From the NCBI RefSeq assembly GCF_022348165.1, contig NZ_JAKRFI010000001.1, positions 1 through 64,000 of the forward strand: DNA of 64,000 bases, read 5' to 3'. The notes below the pieces were generated by a model, which saw only the letters and a list, made by a program, of their open reading frames with translations, had not been told where the DNA came from and did not search any database. Of the stretch, positions 46,847-57,600 are shown piece by piece; within the stretch, counting starts at the first letter, position 1; every line of letters starts with the position of its first letter. The DNA comes from Halomonas sp. McH1-25. Its GTDB lineage: Bacteria > Pseudomonadota > Gammaproteobacteria > Pseudomonadales > Halomonadaceae. A program made the translations under genes and the position numbers.

Positions 46847-47428
46847 TTAATCGGCGTCAGACGTCCACCAATACTCGACCCAAGCCTGCATGACTCGCTC
46901 GGGATACCATGTCTGCCCCAGGCTGCCGTTGTAGCGTGCCAATGCACGGGTGAGATCGCCACTTTCTAATTTTAGATAATAGGCAAGTATCGTACAGCCA
47001 TAACGCAAATTCAGGCCGGGATCGAGAAGATTGTCATCGGCACGCCCAATGGCCTCTTTCCAGAATGGCATGATCTGCATCAGTCCTTGGGCTCCGGCGG
47101 AGGAAACGGCATGGCTATCGAACCCGCTCTCGACCTGGATGACCGCCATGACGATATCCGGCGAAAGGCCGGCCAGCGTCGCTTCTGCCTGTACCCCGGC
47201 GAGTAGGGCGAGGCGTCGTTCTGCCTGGGGGGCGAAGCGCGCCAGCCGATCGTGGCGATGGGCAAGCCACGTCTCGGTCGTGGCCCGTCGTTGGCTATCG
47301 AAGGGAAAGGTTGTCGCCTCGGTCAGCGTGTCGATCAATGTAGGAGGCAGCGCCTCGGGCACCTGCGCGGCGGCCGTCGCTGGTGTGGAGGATGAAACGT
47401 GCAGGAAAGTCGCCATGAGCAGGCTCAT
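46847..47428 (-). CDS. Lytic transglycosylase (SLT domain)
   Basis: A 193-residue periplasmic protein. The signal peptide (about 1-20, ending ATAAA) is followed by a helical spacer and an SLT lysozyme-like domain (about 90-185) with the catalytic Glu in MAVIQVESGFDSHAV and the conserved GLMQIMPFWKEAIG. It cleaves murein between MurNAc and GlcNAc with formation of 1,6-anhydro-MurNAc, whose fragments are the substrates of AmpG (encoded at 39988-41355). It starts 13 bases after proS on the same strand. An ATG 12 bases further in is also possible. Confidence 0.88.
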   Translation of the reverse strand: MSLLMATFLHVSSSTPATAAAQVPEALPPTLIDTLTEATTFPFDSQRRATTETWLAHRHDRLARFAPQAERRLALLAGVQAEATLAGLSPDIVMAVIQVESGFDSHAVSSAGAQGLMQIMPFWKEAIGRADDNLLDPGLNLRYGCTILAYYLKLESGDLTRALARYNGSLGQTWYPERVMQAWVEYWWTSDAD

Positions 47429-47441
47429 GGCGACGCGAGAC

Positions 47442-49163
47442 TTACCCTTGCAAACGTTCACGCAGGAACGTGACCACATCGTCGGCTGGGATCATGGTAT
47501 TGGCCTCGTCACGGCGCCCTTTGTACTCGAGTTCGCCATTGTCCAGGCCGCGATCGCCGATGACGATGCGGTGGGGAATGCCGATCAGCTCTTGGTCGGC
47601 GAACTTGACGCCGGGACGCGTGTCGCGATCGTCGAGCAGCACGTCGAAACCCTGAGCGGTGAGCTCGGCGTAGAGCCGCTCGGCGGTTTGCCGGACGCGT
47701 TCGGACTTGTGCGCATTCATCGGCACCAGAACGACCTCGAAGGGAGCGATGGCATTCGGCCAGATGATACCGTTGGCATCGTTATTCTGCTCGATGGCGG
47801 CCGCAACGATGCGCGTAATACCGATGCCGTAGCAGCCCATCCACAGGGTGGCGGCCTTGCCGTTCTCGTCGAGCACCGTGGCGTTCATCGCCTCGGAATA
47901 CTTCTTGCCGAGCTGGAAGATGTGTCCGACCTCGATACCGCGCTTGATGGACAGCGTGCCCTTGCCGTCCGGGGACGGGTCGCCCTCGACCACGTTGCGG
48001 ATGTCGGCCACCTTGGGCAGGGCGACATCGCGCTCCCAGTTGATGCCGAAGTAGTGCTTGCCATCGATGTTGGCGCCGGCCCCGAAGTCGCTCATCAGCG
48101 CCACGCTGCAGTCGATGACGACCGGCATGTCCAGATTGACCGGGCCCAGCGAGCCCGGTCCGGCCCCTACGGCTGCGCGAATTTCCTCTTCGTTGGCCAT
48201 GGTCAGCGGTGCCTTGACCTCGGGCAGGTTCTCGGCCTTGATCTCGTTCAGCTCATGGTCGCCGCGCACCAGCAGGGCGATCAGGCCGCCTTCTGCGGCA
48301 TGCACCATCAGTGTCTTGATGGTTTTCTCGATGGGCAGGCCATGCTGCTCGACCAAGGCGGCGATGGTCTTGGCGTTCGGCGTATCGACCAGGCGCAGTT
48401 CCTCGCTGGGGGCGGCACGCTCGACACTCTTGTCTTGCGGGGCTGGCAGCGCCTCGGCTTTTTCGATGTTGGCGGCGTAATCGGACTCGCTGGAGAACAC
48501 GATGTCGTCCTCGCCGGAATCGGCAAGAACATGGAATTCATGCGAACCGGTGCCGCCGATGGCGCCGTTGTCGGCCAGCACGGGGCGGAAGTTCAGGCCC
48601 AGGCGAGTGAAGATTCGCATGTAGGCGTCGTACATCGCCTGGTAGCTTTCCTTCAGCGAGTCTTCATCGACGTGGAAGGAGTAGGCATCCTTCATGATGA
48701 ATTCACGCGAACGCATCACGCCGAAACGCGGACGGATCTCGTCGCGGAACTTGGTCTGGATCTGGTAGAAGTTGCTCGGCAGCTGCTTGTAGCTGTTGAT
48801 CTCGCGACGCACCAGGTCGGTAATGACCTCTTCATGCGTCGGCCCGAAGCAATAGTCGCGCTGGTGGCGATCGACGATACGCAGCAACTCGGGGCCGTAC
48901 TGCTCCCAACGCCCCGACTCCTGCCACAGCTCCGCCGGCTGGGCGGCGGTCATCAGGATTTCCTGGGCGCCGGCGCGGTCCATCTCCTCACGCACGATTC
49001 GCTCGACCTTGCGCAAGGTACGCAAGCCTACCGGCAGCCAGGTATACAGACCCGAGCTCAGCCGACGGATCATGCCGGCCCGCAGCATCAACTGGTGGCT
49101 GACGACCTCGGCATCGGCAGGAGTTTCCTTGAGAGTGGCGATCAACAATTGACTGGCGCGCAT
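47442..49163 (-). CDS. proS: Prolyl-tRNA synthetase, bacterial type
   Basis: A 573-residue class II synthetase (E. coli 572). It starts [20 protein letters not shown]. Motif 1 (around [20 protein letters not shown]), motif 2 ([22 protein letters not shown]) and motif 3 ([14 protein letters not shown]) are present. The inserted editing domain (about 225-400), which removes mischarged Ala, contains the conserved stretch [18 protein letters not shown]-terminal anticodon-binding domain follows. The ATG at 49163 gives the family start; an upstream frame extension of 24 codons has no conserved sequence. Confidence 0.97.
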   Translation of the reverse strand: MRASQLLIATLKETPADAEVVSHQLMLRAGMIRRLSSGLYTWLPVGLRTLRKVERIVREEMDRAGAQEILMTAAQPAELWQESGRWEQYGPELLRIVDRHQRDYCFGPTHEEVITDLVRREINSYKQLPSNFYQIQTKFRDEIRPRFGVMRSREFIMKDAYSFHVDEDSLKESYQAMYDAYMRIFTRLGLNFRPVLADNGAIGGTGSHEFHVLADSGEDDIVFSSESDYAANIEKAEALPAPQDKSVERAAPSEELRLVDTPNAKTIAALVEQHGLPIEKTIKTLMVHAAEGGLIALLVRGDHELNEIKAENLPEVKAPLTMANEEEIRAAVGAGPGSLGPVNLDMPVVIDCSVALMSDFGAGANIDGKHYFGINWERDVALPKVADIRNVVEGDPSPDGKGTLSIKRGIEVGHIFQLGKKYSEAMNATVLDENGKAATLWMGCYGIGITRIVAAAIEQNNDANGIIWPNAIAPFEVVLVPMNAHKSERVRQTAERLYAELTAQGFDVLLDDRDTRPGVKFADQELIGIPHRIVIGDRGLDNGELEYKGRRDEANTMIPADDVVTFLRERLQG

Positions 49164-49250
49164 GGGTCCGGCGATTCCTTGGTAAGGGGTAAACGAGCGT
49201 GGGTGCATTGTACGGCCAAGCGTGAGCGGCAGCAAAAGCCCCCTATGGCC

Positions 49251-50147
49251 TTAGCGCAGCGACAGGCGTTTCACCGTATGTTCGAGACGTTCGTGCTGCA
49301 ATGGCCAATCGTCATGGTTGTTGACCTGGCCGGAATTGCGCAACTCGTGAATGGCATCCAGATCGAGGCGGGCATACTGCCAGCCGGGTGTACTGTCGTC
49401 GGCCAGCGCAAGGACGCCGTTGGGTGGAAAGCCATGATCGCATGGCGTGTAGACTGCCGCGCGCCCGATATTGATATCCACGGCCGGTGACCAGAGTGCC
49501 TCGCCGACCGTGGGCGAATGAACGACCGCCACCTGTTGTTCGATGGCACGGGCCTGGGCGCACCAGCGCACACGATGATAGCCGGCATCGGTGTCGGTGC
49601 AGCTGGGCACCAGCAGAAGCTCGGCGCCGGCTTCCACCAGGGCGCGGGCAAGCAGCGGAAACTCGCTGTCATAACAGATCAGTACGCCGAGCCGGCCGGC
49701 AGGCGTATCGAACAGCTTGAGGTCCTGGCCGGGACCGATGCCCCAGGGGCCACGCTCGAAGCGGGTCATGATCTGCTTGTCCTGGAAGTCGGCGCCTGTC
49801 GGGGTGAACAGCCAGGCCCGGTTGACGAACCGCTCGTCGTCGAGCTGCCAGGGCATCGACGGGGCGAGTAGCGTCACACCATAGCGTTGCGCAAGGTCCC
49901 GCCACGTGGCTACCACGTCGTCGCGCATGGGCTGCAGCGCCCTGACCTGGGCATGCAGATCGTCACGGATGGAATCCGCCAACAACGACGCCAGCTCCAT
50001 GCTGCCGTATTCGGGCAGGACCAGCAGTTGCGAGCCATGACTGACGGCATCCTGGACCCAGCGTGCCGCCTTGGCCTGAAAATCCGCGAAGGAGGTGAAC
50101 GTATCGATCGGGTACTGCGCAGTGGCGACGTCGAGTGTGCGGGCCAT
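49251..50147 (-). CDS. Carbon-nitrogen hydrolase (nitrilase superfamily)
   Basis: A 298-residue hydrolase with the Glu-Lys-Cys triad: Glu in LLVLPEYGSMEL, Lys in FQDKQIMTRFE and Cys in VLICYDSEFPLL. Members cleave amides or nitriles. It directly follows a GNAT gene, with which it shares its first base. In other bacteria a single fused protein (YhcX type) has a GNAT domain joined to such a nitrilase, so the two products probably act together. Substrate unknown. It is an ordinary length for the family and looks intact. Confidence 0.88.
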   Translation of the reverse strand: MARTLDVATAQYPIDTFTSFADFQAKAARWVQDAVSHGSQLLVLPEYGSMELASLLADSIRDDLHAQVRALQPMRDDVVATWRDLAQRYGVTLLAPSMPWQLDDERFVNRAWLFTPTGADFQDKQIMTRFERGPWGIGPGQDLKLFDTPAGRLGVLICYDSEFPLLARALVEAGAELLLVPSCTDTDAGYHRVRWCAQARAIEQQVAVVHSPTVGEALWSPAVDINIGRAAVYTPCDHGFPPNGVLALADDSTPGWQYARLDLDAIHELRNSGQVNNHDDWPLQHERLEHTVKRLSLR

Positions 50148-50746
50148 CAGGCGCGTTCCTCCTCGGGTGACTTGAGCCAGAAGGTCATGGGTTTTTCACT
50201 CTCGTCACTGTCACCCACGTCTTTCCAGGCAAAGTGCGTGGTCAGTTCCGGATGACGTTGGTAACCGCGGCTTTTCCAGAAGCCGTCGAGCGGTCGATAG
50301 TTCGCTGGACGGGCAGGGTGGTCCTCGGCACGCTGGACGGCGCAAAACGCGACGAGGTCGTAGCCGGCTTGCGCGGCGTGTCGCTCGCGCTCGGTCATGA
50401 AGGCTTTGCCGATGCCCTGGCCACGGTACTCGGGAAGCAGGACGGATTCACCATAATAGAAAATACGCTCGATAGCGTAGCCATGCGCTTCGAACGGTGC
50501 GCGAAACTCGTCGCATTCGGCGCGTAACGGCATGCCGGTGGCTGCGCCGATCAACGCCTCGCCATCGAAAGCCAGCACGAACAGGCTGTCGGGGCACTCG
50601 GCGTAGCGACGCAGATAATCCGACTCATAGCCATGGTCGCCGTCGTAAAGGTAGGGATAATCGCGAAATACCCTGATGCGCAGCGTGGCCAATGCATCGA
50701 GAAACGGTTCGATGGCGTTTCCCTGCAAACATCTTATGTCGACCAT
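50147..50746 (-). CDS. GNAT family N-acetyltransferase
   Basis: A 199-residue acetyltransferase. The acetyl-CoA pyrophosphate loop is LLPEYRGQGIGKAFM (about 107-121), preceded by the beta-strand region FVLAFDGEALIGAATGMP. The acceptor is unknown. It sits upstream of and touching the nitrilase gene, corresponding to the N-terminal half of YhcX-type fusions. It is divergent from the zinc-ribbon metallopeptidase gene, with 158 bases between them in which I see no clear promoter. Confidence 0.87.
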   Translation of the reverse strand: MVDIRCLQGNAIEPFLDALATLRIRVFRDYPYLYDGDHGYESDYLRRYAECPDSLFVLAFDGEALIGAATGMPLRAECDEFRAPFEAHGYAIERIFYYGESVLLPEYRGQGIGKAFMTERERHAAQAGYDLVAFCAVQRAEDHPARPANYRPLDGFWKSRGYQRHPELTTHFAWKDVGDSDESEKPMTFWLKSPEEERA

Positions 50747-50904
50747 GTGGTTTCTTTCCCGATGACAATGGCTTTGGAAAGCACCCTACCAAGTGCCGGG
50801 GCGGTAGACCAGCCAGCGGCGTCTGCTCGCAAATGGCCCGGCTATATCTAGACTGTAGTCGGGACCGGATAGGCTGAAGCCGGGCCGTGACAAAGGAGCC
50901 TGTC

Positions 50905-51996
50905 ATGCGAACCTATGATTGCACCTGCGGGAATCGTCTGTTCTTCGACAATAGCCAATGCCTCAACTGCGAGCGCGAGGTCGGCTGGTGTCCCGTCTGC
51001 TCGCGGATCGCCGCACTCGAGCCGCTGTCCGAGGGTGGTTACCGCTGTACCTACGAGGATTGCGCAGCCGCGCTGCTCAAGTGCCTCAATTACAGCGAGT
51101 ATCAGGTGTGCAATCGCATGGTGGCGATGCAGGGCGATGCCGCCGAAGGCGAAGGCGAGGCCAGTGCCCTGTGCGACTGTTGTCGCTACAACGCTGTGAT
51201 TCCCGACCTCACCATTCCCGGTCATCCCGAGCGCTGGGCGGCACTGGAATCCGCCAAGCGCCGTCTGTTCTACACCCTCGATCTGCTGGGCTTGCCCCAC
51301 GGCACGCCCGAGGACGGTGTCGAGCCGCCGCTATCCTTCTCGTTCATGGCCGATGCCATGCCCGACGCCGGCCTGTGGCGGACCATGTCCGGGACGGACA
51401 AGGTCTATACCGGACACGCCGAAGGGCATATCACCATCAACCTCAAGGAAGCCGACGATGTCGAGCGCGAGCGGTTGCGTGTCGACATGAACGAGTCGCA
51501 TCGCACCCTGATCGGCCACTTCCGCCACGAAATCGGTCACTACTATTGGGACGTGCTGGTCAAGGGGCGCGACGAAGAGAACAGTCGCCGACTATTCGGC
51601 GACCACGCCAACCCCACCTATGGCGAGGCCCTGGAGCGTTACTACGACCAGGGGCCGCCCGATGACTGGCCGGAGCATTTCGTCTCGGCATACGCCACCA
51701 TGCATCCTTGGGAGGACTTCGCCGAAACCTTCGCCTTCTATCTGGATATCGTCTCGGTGATCGACACGGCGCGCAATCTGGGGCTATCGCGAGTCGAGTA
51801 CGATGACAGCTTCGCATCGATACTGATTGCCTTTCAGCAGGTCGGCCTGGCCGTCAACGAACTCAACCGCGACATGGGGCTTACCGATCTGGTGCCGGAA
51901 GTCATTACCCCGACGATCCGCGATAAACTCGAATACGTTCACGGGTTGGTCAGATCGCCCGTGAAGCGAACGGAGGCCGATGCGCAGCAGGCCTAA
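50905..51996 (+). CDS. Zinc-ribbon/HExxH putative metallopeptidase
   Basis: A 363-residue protein. The N-terminal part (about 1-95) is rich in Cys pairs: CTC, CLNC, CPVC, and CDCC near residue 90, suggesting two or more zinc ribbons. The C-terminal domain has HFRHEIGHYYW with HExxH at residues 208-212, and an acidic motif HPWEDFAETFAFYLD that may give the third zinc ligand. Proteins of this type are annotated as putative zinc-binding metallopeptidases and co-occur with ATP-grasp/alpha-E/transglutaminase genes, as here. No protease substrate is known to me. AAAGGAG precedes ATG. Its stop overlaps the stop of the opposing alpha-E gene by 4 bases. Confidence 0.82.
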   Translation: MRTYDCTCGNRLFFDNSQCLNCEREVGWCPVCSRIAALEPLSEGGYRCTYEDCAAALLKCLNYSEYQVCNRMVAMQGDAAEGEGEASALCDCCRYNAVIPDLTIPGHPERWAALESAKRRLFYTLDLLGLPHGTPEDGVEPPLSFSFMADAMPDAGLWRTMSGTDKVYTGHAEGHITINLKEADDVERERLRVDMNESHRTLIGHFRHEIGHYYWDVLVKGRDEENSRRLFGDHANPTYGEALERYYDQGPPDDWPEHFVSAYATMHPWEDFAETFAFYLDIVSVIDTARNLGLSRVEYDDSFASILIAFQQVGLAVNELNRDMGLTDLVPEVITPTIRDKLEYVHGLVRSPVKRTEADAQQA

Positions 51997-52982
51997 TCTT
52001 CCTCCTCGTCCAGTTCGGCTTCGGCCGTGACGGCGCGCGGTACGTCATCGAAGCGTGCGAAGTAGGTGGCAGAGATGGCGTCGTGAATGTTGTTGAAGCC
52101 GATCTGCAGTTCATCGATGAAGGCATGCAGGTCGTCCGGCGAGCGGGCCAGGGTTTGCACGTCGGCTTCCAGCACGTCGGCTCTGACCAGCGCAGCCGCG
52201 GCCAGGGCGCGATCGTGGCGGGGAAGGGTTTGCAGCTCCCACGAGAGGGCCTCCAGGCTGCGGGCCACGGCGCGGGGAAAGTGTCTATCCTGCAACAGAA
52301 AACGCAATACATCCGGGCCGCGCACACGCAGGCGCACCTGCTGACGGTACATTTGGTAGCCGGTCAGCGACTTGAGCACGCTCATCCATTGCAGATTCTC
52401 GAACGGTCGCAGTTCCTCGGGATCCTTGGGCAATAAGTTGCCCGAGCGGACATCGAGGATGCGTGTGGTCATGTCGGCACGCTCGAGATGACGGCCCAGC
52501 TCGATGAAGCAGCGGGTCGCGGTATGGCTCAAGGTACCCTCGATGAGCCCGGTGACGGTCTGGCAACCGCGGATGACGCGTTTGAGGAAAGCGTCGCGGC
52601 GGCGCGGCGCCAGGCCGGCGTCGCTCGACTCTCGTACCTCTAGGTAGAGTTCGTTGATCTGTTCCCAAATCTCGCGAGAGACCACGTCGCGTGTAGTGCG
52701 CAGGTTTTCCCGGGCGCTGGCCAGCGAGGCCAGGATCGAGCCGGGATTGTCGCGTTCCATGCACAGAAAGTGCAGGACGTTCTTCTCGCTACGCCGCTCG
52801 AAGCGCTCGTCGAAGAGCTGATCGCTGCCGGTGATGTCGATCAATGTCGACCAGCCCAGCGCGGTGTGGTGGGGCAGGTCGAGCAATAGATGGCTATTGA
52901 CGCTGACCAGGCGGGCCGTGTCCTCGGTCCGCTCGATATAGCGTGCCGTCCAGTAGAGGTTTTCGGCGACTCGCGACAACAT
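51993..52982 (-). CDS. Alpha-E domain protein
   Basis: A 329-residue all-helical protein beginning MLSRVAENLYWTARYIERTE, the hallmark of the alpha-E family (COG2307), with a second conserved stretch HLERADMTTRILDVRSG. Alpha-E proteins occur next to, or fused with, circularly permuted ATP-grasp enzymes. No catalytic motif is known; a scaffold or substrate-binding role is assumed. It begins 5 bases after the ATP-grasp gene, forming a two-gene operon. The very acidic C-terminus ends in DEEED. Confidence 0.9.
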   Translation of the reverse strand: MLSRVAENLYWTARYIERTEDTARLVSVNSHLLLDLPHHTALGWSTLIDITGSDQLFDERFERRSEKNVLHFLCMERDNPGSILASLASARENLRTTRDVVSREIWEQINELYLEVRESSDAGLAPRRRDAFLKRVIRGCQTVTGLIEGTLSHTATRCFIELGRHLERADMTTRILDVRSGNLLPKDPEELRPFENLQWMSVLKSLTGYQMYRQQVRLRVRGPDVLRFLLQDRHFPRAVARSLEALSWELQTLPRHDRALAAAALVRADVLEADVQTLARSPDDLHAFIDELQIGFNNIHDAISATYFARFDDVPRAVTAEAELDEEED

Positions 52983-52987
52983 GGCAG

Positions 52988-54442
52988 TTACTCCTCGTCC
53001 GTTTCGACGATCCAGGTATCCTTGCTTCCGCCGCCCTGCGACGAGTTCACTACCAGCGAGTCCTTGACCAGCGCCACGCGGGTCAGGCCACCCATGGTGA
53101 CCTGGATGTCGGGGCCGGAGAGAATGAACGGGCGAAGGTCGACATGGCGAGCTTCTGTCGTGCCGTCGCACAACGTCGGGGCAGTAGACAGGGCCAGGGT
53201 CGGCTGGGCCATGTAATTGCGCGGGTTGGCCTTGATGCGCTCGGCGAACTCCTCGCGCTCCTTGGCGCTGGCGCGCGGGCCGATCAGCATGCCGTAGCCG
53301 CCGGATTCGTTGGCCGGCTTGACCACCAGTTCGTCGAGATGCTCCAGCACGTAGTTGCGGTCGTCCTCGAACATGCACAGGTAGCTTGGCACGTTGGGCA
53401 ACAGCGGCTCTTGATCCAGGTAATACTGGATGATCCTGGGCACGAAAGCGTAGACCACCTTGTCATCGGCCACGCCGGCCCCCGGCGCATTGGCCAGGGC
53501 CACCTTGCCGTTGCGCCAGGCACGCATCAGGCCGGGTACGCCAAGCATGGAGTCGGGATTGAAGGCCTCGGGATCGAGGAACATGTCGTCGATACGGCGA
53601 TAGATCACGTCGACCCGGGTCAGACCTTCGACGGTACGCATGTAGACGATATCGTGATCGTCGACCACCAGATCCGGCCCCTGGACCAGTTCCACGCCCA
53701 TCTGCTGGGCGAGATAGGCGTGTTCATAATAGGCGGAGTTGTAAATGCCCGGCGTGAGCACGACGATCTGCGGTTCGTCGTAGGGGCGCGGCGACAGGCT
53801 GGCCAGCATATCGTAGAGCTGGGCGGTGTAGTCATCGACCGGCAGGATGCGGCCCGTGGCGAACACTTCGGGGAGGACGCGCTTGGTGACGTTGCGATTC
53901 TCGAGCATGTACGACACTCCCGACGGCACGCGCAGGTTGTCTTCCAGCACGTAAAGGGTGCCGTCGCGGTCACGCACCAGGTCCGAGCCGCAGATGTGCG
54001 CCCAGACCCGGTGGGGCGGGTCGATGCCCCGGCACTGCGGGCGGAAGTTGACCGACTGTTCCAGCACTTCGGCCGGTAGTACGCCGTCCTTGACGATGCG
54101 CTGGTCGTGATAGAGATCGTCGATGAACAGGTTGAGCGCCTCGACGCGCTGCTTTAGCCCGGCCTCGGTGCGCCGCCACTCGTTGGCAGGAATGACCCGG
54201 GGCACGATGTCGAACGGCCAGGCGCGGTCGATCATGCTGCCTTCCGAGTAGACCGTGAAGGTGATGCCCATGGTCTGGATGGCGATTTCCGCGGCGGCCT
54301 TGCGCTCGGCCAGCTCCTGGGGACTAAAGCTGGCCAGGACGTCGCACAGATCGCGCGCAGCCTGGCGGGGAAGGCCGGGGGCTTCCATCAACTCGTCATA
54401 GAACCCCTTGCTGTCATAGCTTTTCCAGTCGATCAGACTCAT
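52988..54442 (-). CDS. Circularly permuted type 2 ATP-grasp protein
   Basis: A 484-residue protein of the COG2308 family. ATP-grasp elements occur in permuted order: DGTLYVLEDNLRVPSGVSYM (acidic/Asn metal ligands, about residues 160-180), later the nucleotide-binding VVKPANESGGYGM (about 373-385), then ARHVDLRPFIL and SSQGGGSKDTW. All look intact. ATP-grasp ligases join a carboxylate to an amine through an acyl-phosphate, so a peptide-bond-forming activity is predicted; substrate unknown. The ATG at 54442 is preferred to 54448 because GAGGG is 7 bases upstream. It is followed by alpha-E and is divergent from the transglutaminase gene. Confidence 0.9.
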   Translation of the reverse strand: MSLIDWKSYDSKGFYDELMEAPGLPRQAARDLCDVLASFSPQELAERKAAAEIAIQTMGITFTVYSEGSMIDRAWPFDIVPRVIPANEWRRTEAGLKQRVEALNLFIDDLYHDQRIVKDGVLPAEVLEQSVNFRPQCRGIDPPHRVWAHICGSDLVRDRDGTLYVLEDNLRVPSGVSYMLENRNVTKRVLPEVFATGRILPVDDYTAQLYDMLASLSPRPYDEPQIVVLTPGIYNSAYYEHAYLAQQMGVELVQGPDLVVDDHDIVYMRTVEGLTRVDVIYRRIDDMFLDPEAFNPDSMLGVPGLMRAWRNGKVALANAPGAGVADDKVVYAFVPRIIQYYLDQEPLLPNVPSYLCMFEDDRNYVLEHLDELVVKPANESGGYGMLIGPRASAKEREEFAERIKANPRNYMAQPTLALSTAPTLCDGTTEARHVDLRPFILSGPDIQVTMGGLTRVALVKDSLVVNSSQGGGSKDTWIVETDEE

Positions 54443-54636
54443 CGGCATTCCCTCGCCCTGAGCGGCCGAGTGACCGCTTCTTCTGCAAAGTTGCAGACAT
54501 TGAAGTTATGTAAACTAGGCTATACCAGAATCGCTCCGCTCGACAGGTCGGTGCGTTGAAACGGGCTTTGTGTCGATTTCCAGCCTACTTGCTAGTGTGA
54601 CAGACGCCGTACAGGCGGCGAGCCGTGGAGTCCTTC

Positions 54637-57600
54637 ATGACCATTCGCGTTGTCCTGCATCACCGCACCCGTTACCGCTTCGATCGTCCGGTCCAGCTAT
54701 CGCCGCATTTGATCCGCTTGCGGCCGGCACCGCATTGCCGTACGCCCATCGAGGCCTACTCCCTGGCTATCGGGGGCGGAGCGCATTTTCTCAACTGGCA
54801 GCAGGACCCCTTCGGCAATTTCATCGCCCGCACGGTCTTCCCCGACAAACTCACCGAGCTATCCGTCGATGTGGAAGTGATCGCGCCGATGACGGTGATC
54901 AATCCCTTCGACTTCTTTGTCGAGGAGTACGCCGACAGCTTTCCGTTCGGCTATCCTGAAGCGCTGCGCAAGGAGCTGGCGCCGTATCTCGAAGTTCGTG
55001 AGGACGGCCCCCGCCTGGCCGAATGGTTGGCTCAGGTGCCGCGCGAGCCGCGGGGTACGGTGGATTTCCTCGTGGACCTCAACCGGCGGCTGCAGCACGA
55101 CATCAGTTACCTGGTGCGCATGGAACCGGGAGTCCAGTCCTGCGAAGAGACCCTGGGCAAGGCCAGCGGCTCGTGCCGCGACAGTGCCTGGCTACTGGTG
55201 CAGATCCTGCGTCACCTGGGGTTGGCGTCACGCTTCGTATCGGGTTATCTGATTCAACTCGCCGCCGACGTCAAGGCGCTGGACGGTCCATCCGGCACGG
55301 ACGTCGACTTCACCGATCTGCATGCCTGGACCGAGGTGTTCATTCCCGGGGCCGGCTGGGTCGGGCTCGATCCCACCTCGGGACTGCTGGCCGGCGAAGG
55401 CCATATCCCGCTGGCCGCGACGCCGGAGCCCTCCAGCGCGGCGCCGATCAGCGGCTTCAGCGACGAGTGCGAGGTCGAGTTCGAGTTCTCCATGCAGGTG
55501 GAGCGTATTCATGAAGACCCGCGCGTCACCAAACCCTACAGCGAGGAACAATGGGCCCGCATCATGGCGCTGGGCGAGCGGGTCGATGCACGCCTGAACG
55601 ACAACGACGTACGCTTGACCCTGGGCGGCGAGCCGACCTTCGTGTCGGTCGACGACATGGATGGCGCCGAGTGGAACACCGCAGCCATGGGACCAACCAA
55701 GCGTAGGCTCGCGGGGGATCTGCTCAAGCGGCTACGGCGTCGCTTTGCCGCGGGCGGCCTGCTGCACACCCACCAGGGCAAGTGGTACCCGGGCGAGTCG
55801 TTGCCACGTTGGGCGCTAGCCTGTTATTGGCGCAAGGACGGCACGCCGCTATGGCGTGACGAGGCCCTGCTGGCCGACGATCGTCAATCCGGTCGCTATG
55901 ACGTTGCCGATGCCCGGCGATTCGGCGAGGCACTTTGCCGACGCTTGGTCATTGCCGGCGACCGCCTGATTCCCGCTTACGAGGACGCCTACTATTATCT
56001 ATGGCGCGAGCACACGCTGCCGGTCAATGTCGATCCTCGCCGGTACGATCTCGATGACGACGAGGAGCGTCGTCGCCTGGCCCGCTTGCTGGAGCGGGGC
56101 CTGGGCGAAATGACCGGTTTCGCCTTGCCGCTGCGCCATTCGCTGCGCGAGGCGCACACCTGGGAGAGTGGGGCATGGCCGTTGCGCCGCGATCACCTCT
56201 ACCTGGTTCCCGGCGATTCGCCGATGGGGCTACGCCTGCCGCTAACGGCACTGCCATGGAGCGAGCGCCCCGACATCCCTCATCCCCAGTCGCTGTTCGA
56301 GTTTCGGCAGGGGCTCGGCGATGTGCACGGCGAAGTGATGCGCCGCCACAGCCAGTTCCATCGCCTGGCTCACGACGGGGTGCATGAGCGACCGCGCCGT
56401 GGCGCAACCGGGCAGGACTGGCAGGAACAGCCGTCCATCGACGCCGGCGAACGGGTCATCCACACCAGCCTGTGCCTCGAGACGCGAGAAGGGCGCCTGC
56501 ACGTCTTCCTGCCGCCGTTGACCAAGCTGGAGCACTACCTGGACCTGGTGGCCAGCGTCGAGGACACCGCCGCAGAGCTGGACATGCCGGTGGTCGTCGA
56601 GGGCTATCCTCCGCCCGCCGATCCACGCCTGCAGAAATTCATGATCACGCCCGACCCGGGGGTGATCGAGGTCAACGTCATGCCGGCGGGAGACTGGCCC
56701 ACGCTGGTCGATAACACCACGATCCTCTACGAGGAAGCGCGACAGGCACGCCTGGGCACCGAGAAGTTCATGCTCGACGGCCGGCATACCGGTACCGGCG
56801 GCGGCAATCACGTCACGCTGGGCGGTGCGACGCCGATCGACTCGCCGTTCCTGCGTCGCCCGGACCTGCTGGGCAGCCTGTTGACCTACTGGCAGCATCA
56901 CCCGAGCCTGTCCTACCTGTTCGCCGGCCTGTTTCTGGGGCCGACCAGCCAGGCGCCGAGGGTCGACGAGGCGCGCCACGAGTCGCTCTACGAACTCGAG
57001 ATCGCCCTGTCGCAGATACCCGAAGGCGAGGTGCCTCAGCCATGGCTGGTGGATCGCCTGCTGCGCCACCTGCTGGCCGACATCACCGGCAATACCCATC
57101 GCGCCGAATTCTGCATCGACAAGCTCTACTCGCCGGATACCGAGACCGGGCGGCTGGGACTGGTGGAGTTGCGCGCCTTCGAGATGCCGCCGCATGCACG
57201 CATGAGTCTGATGCAGATGCTGTTGATTCGCGCCCTGGTGGCGCGCTGCTGGGAACGTCCCTATCGCGGCAAGCTGGTGCGTTGGGGCACGGCGTTGCAC
57301 GATCGCTGGCTGTTGCCGCACTTTCTATGGGCCGATCTAGGTGACGTGCTGGACGATCTGCGTGATGCCGGTTTCGACTTCGAGGCGGCATGGTTTGCGC
57401 CGTTTCTGGAGTTTCGCTTCCCGGCTCATGGACGTGTCGCCTACCGCAATGTCGAGCTCGAATTGCGCCAGGCCATCGAGCCGTGGCACGTGCTGGGCGA
57501 GGAGAATGCCGGCGGCGGCACGGCGCGCTATGTCGACTCCTCCGTGGAACGCCTGCAGGTCAAGGTGACGGGCATGAGCGGCGATCGCTACGTGGTGACC

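Noticed and set aside
54480-54600. A+T-richer patch between the divergent ATP-grasp and transglutaminase genes
   Set aside because: It probably contains divergent promoters, but the best pair (TTGAAG and TATACC) has only 15 bases between, so I do not call it.
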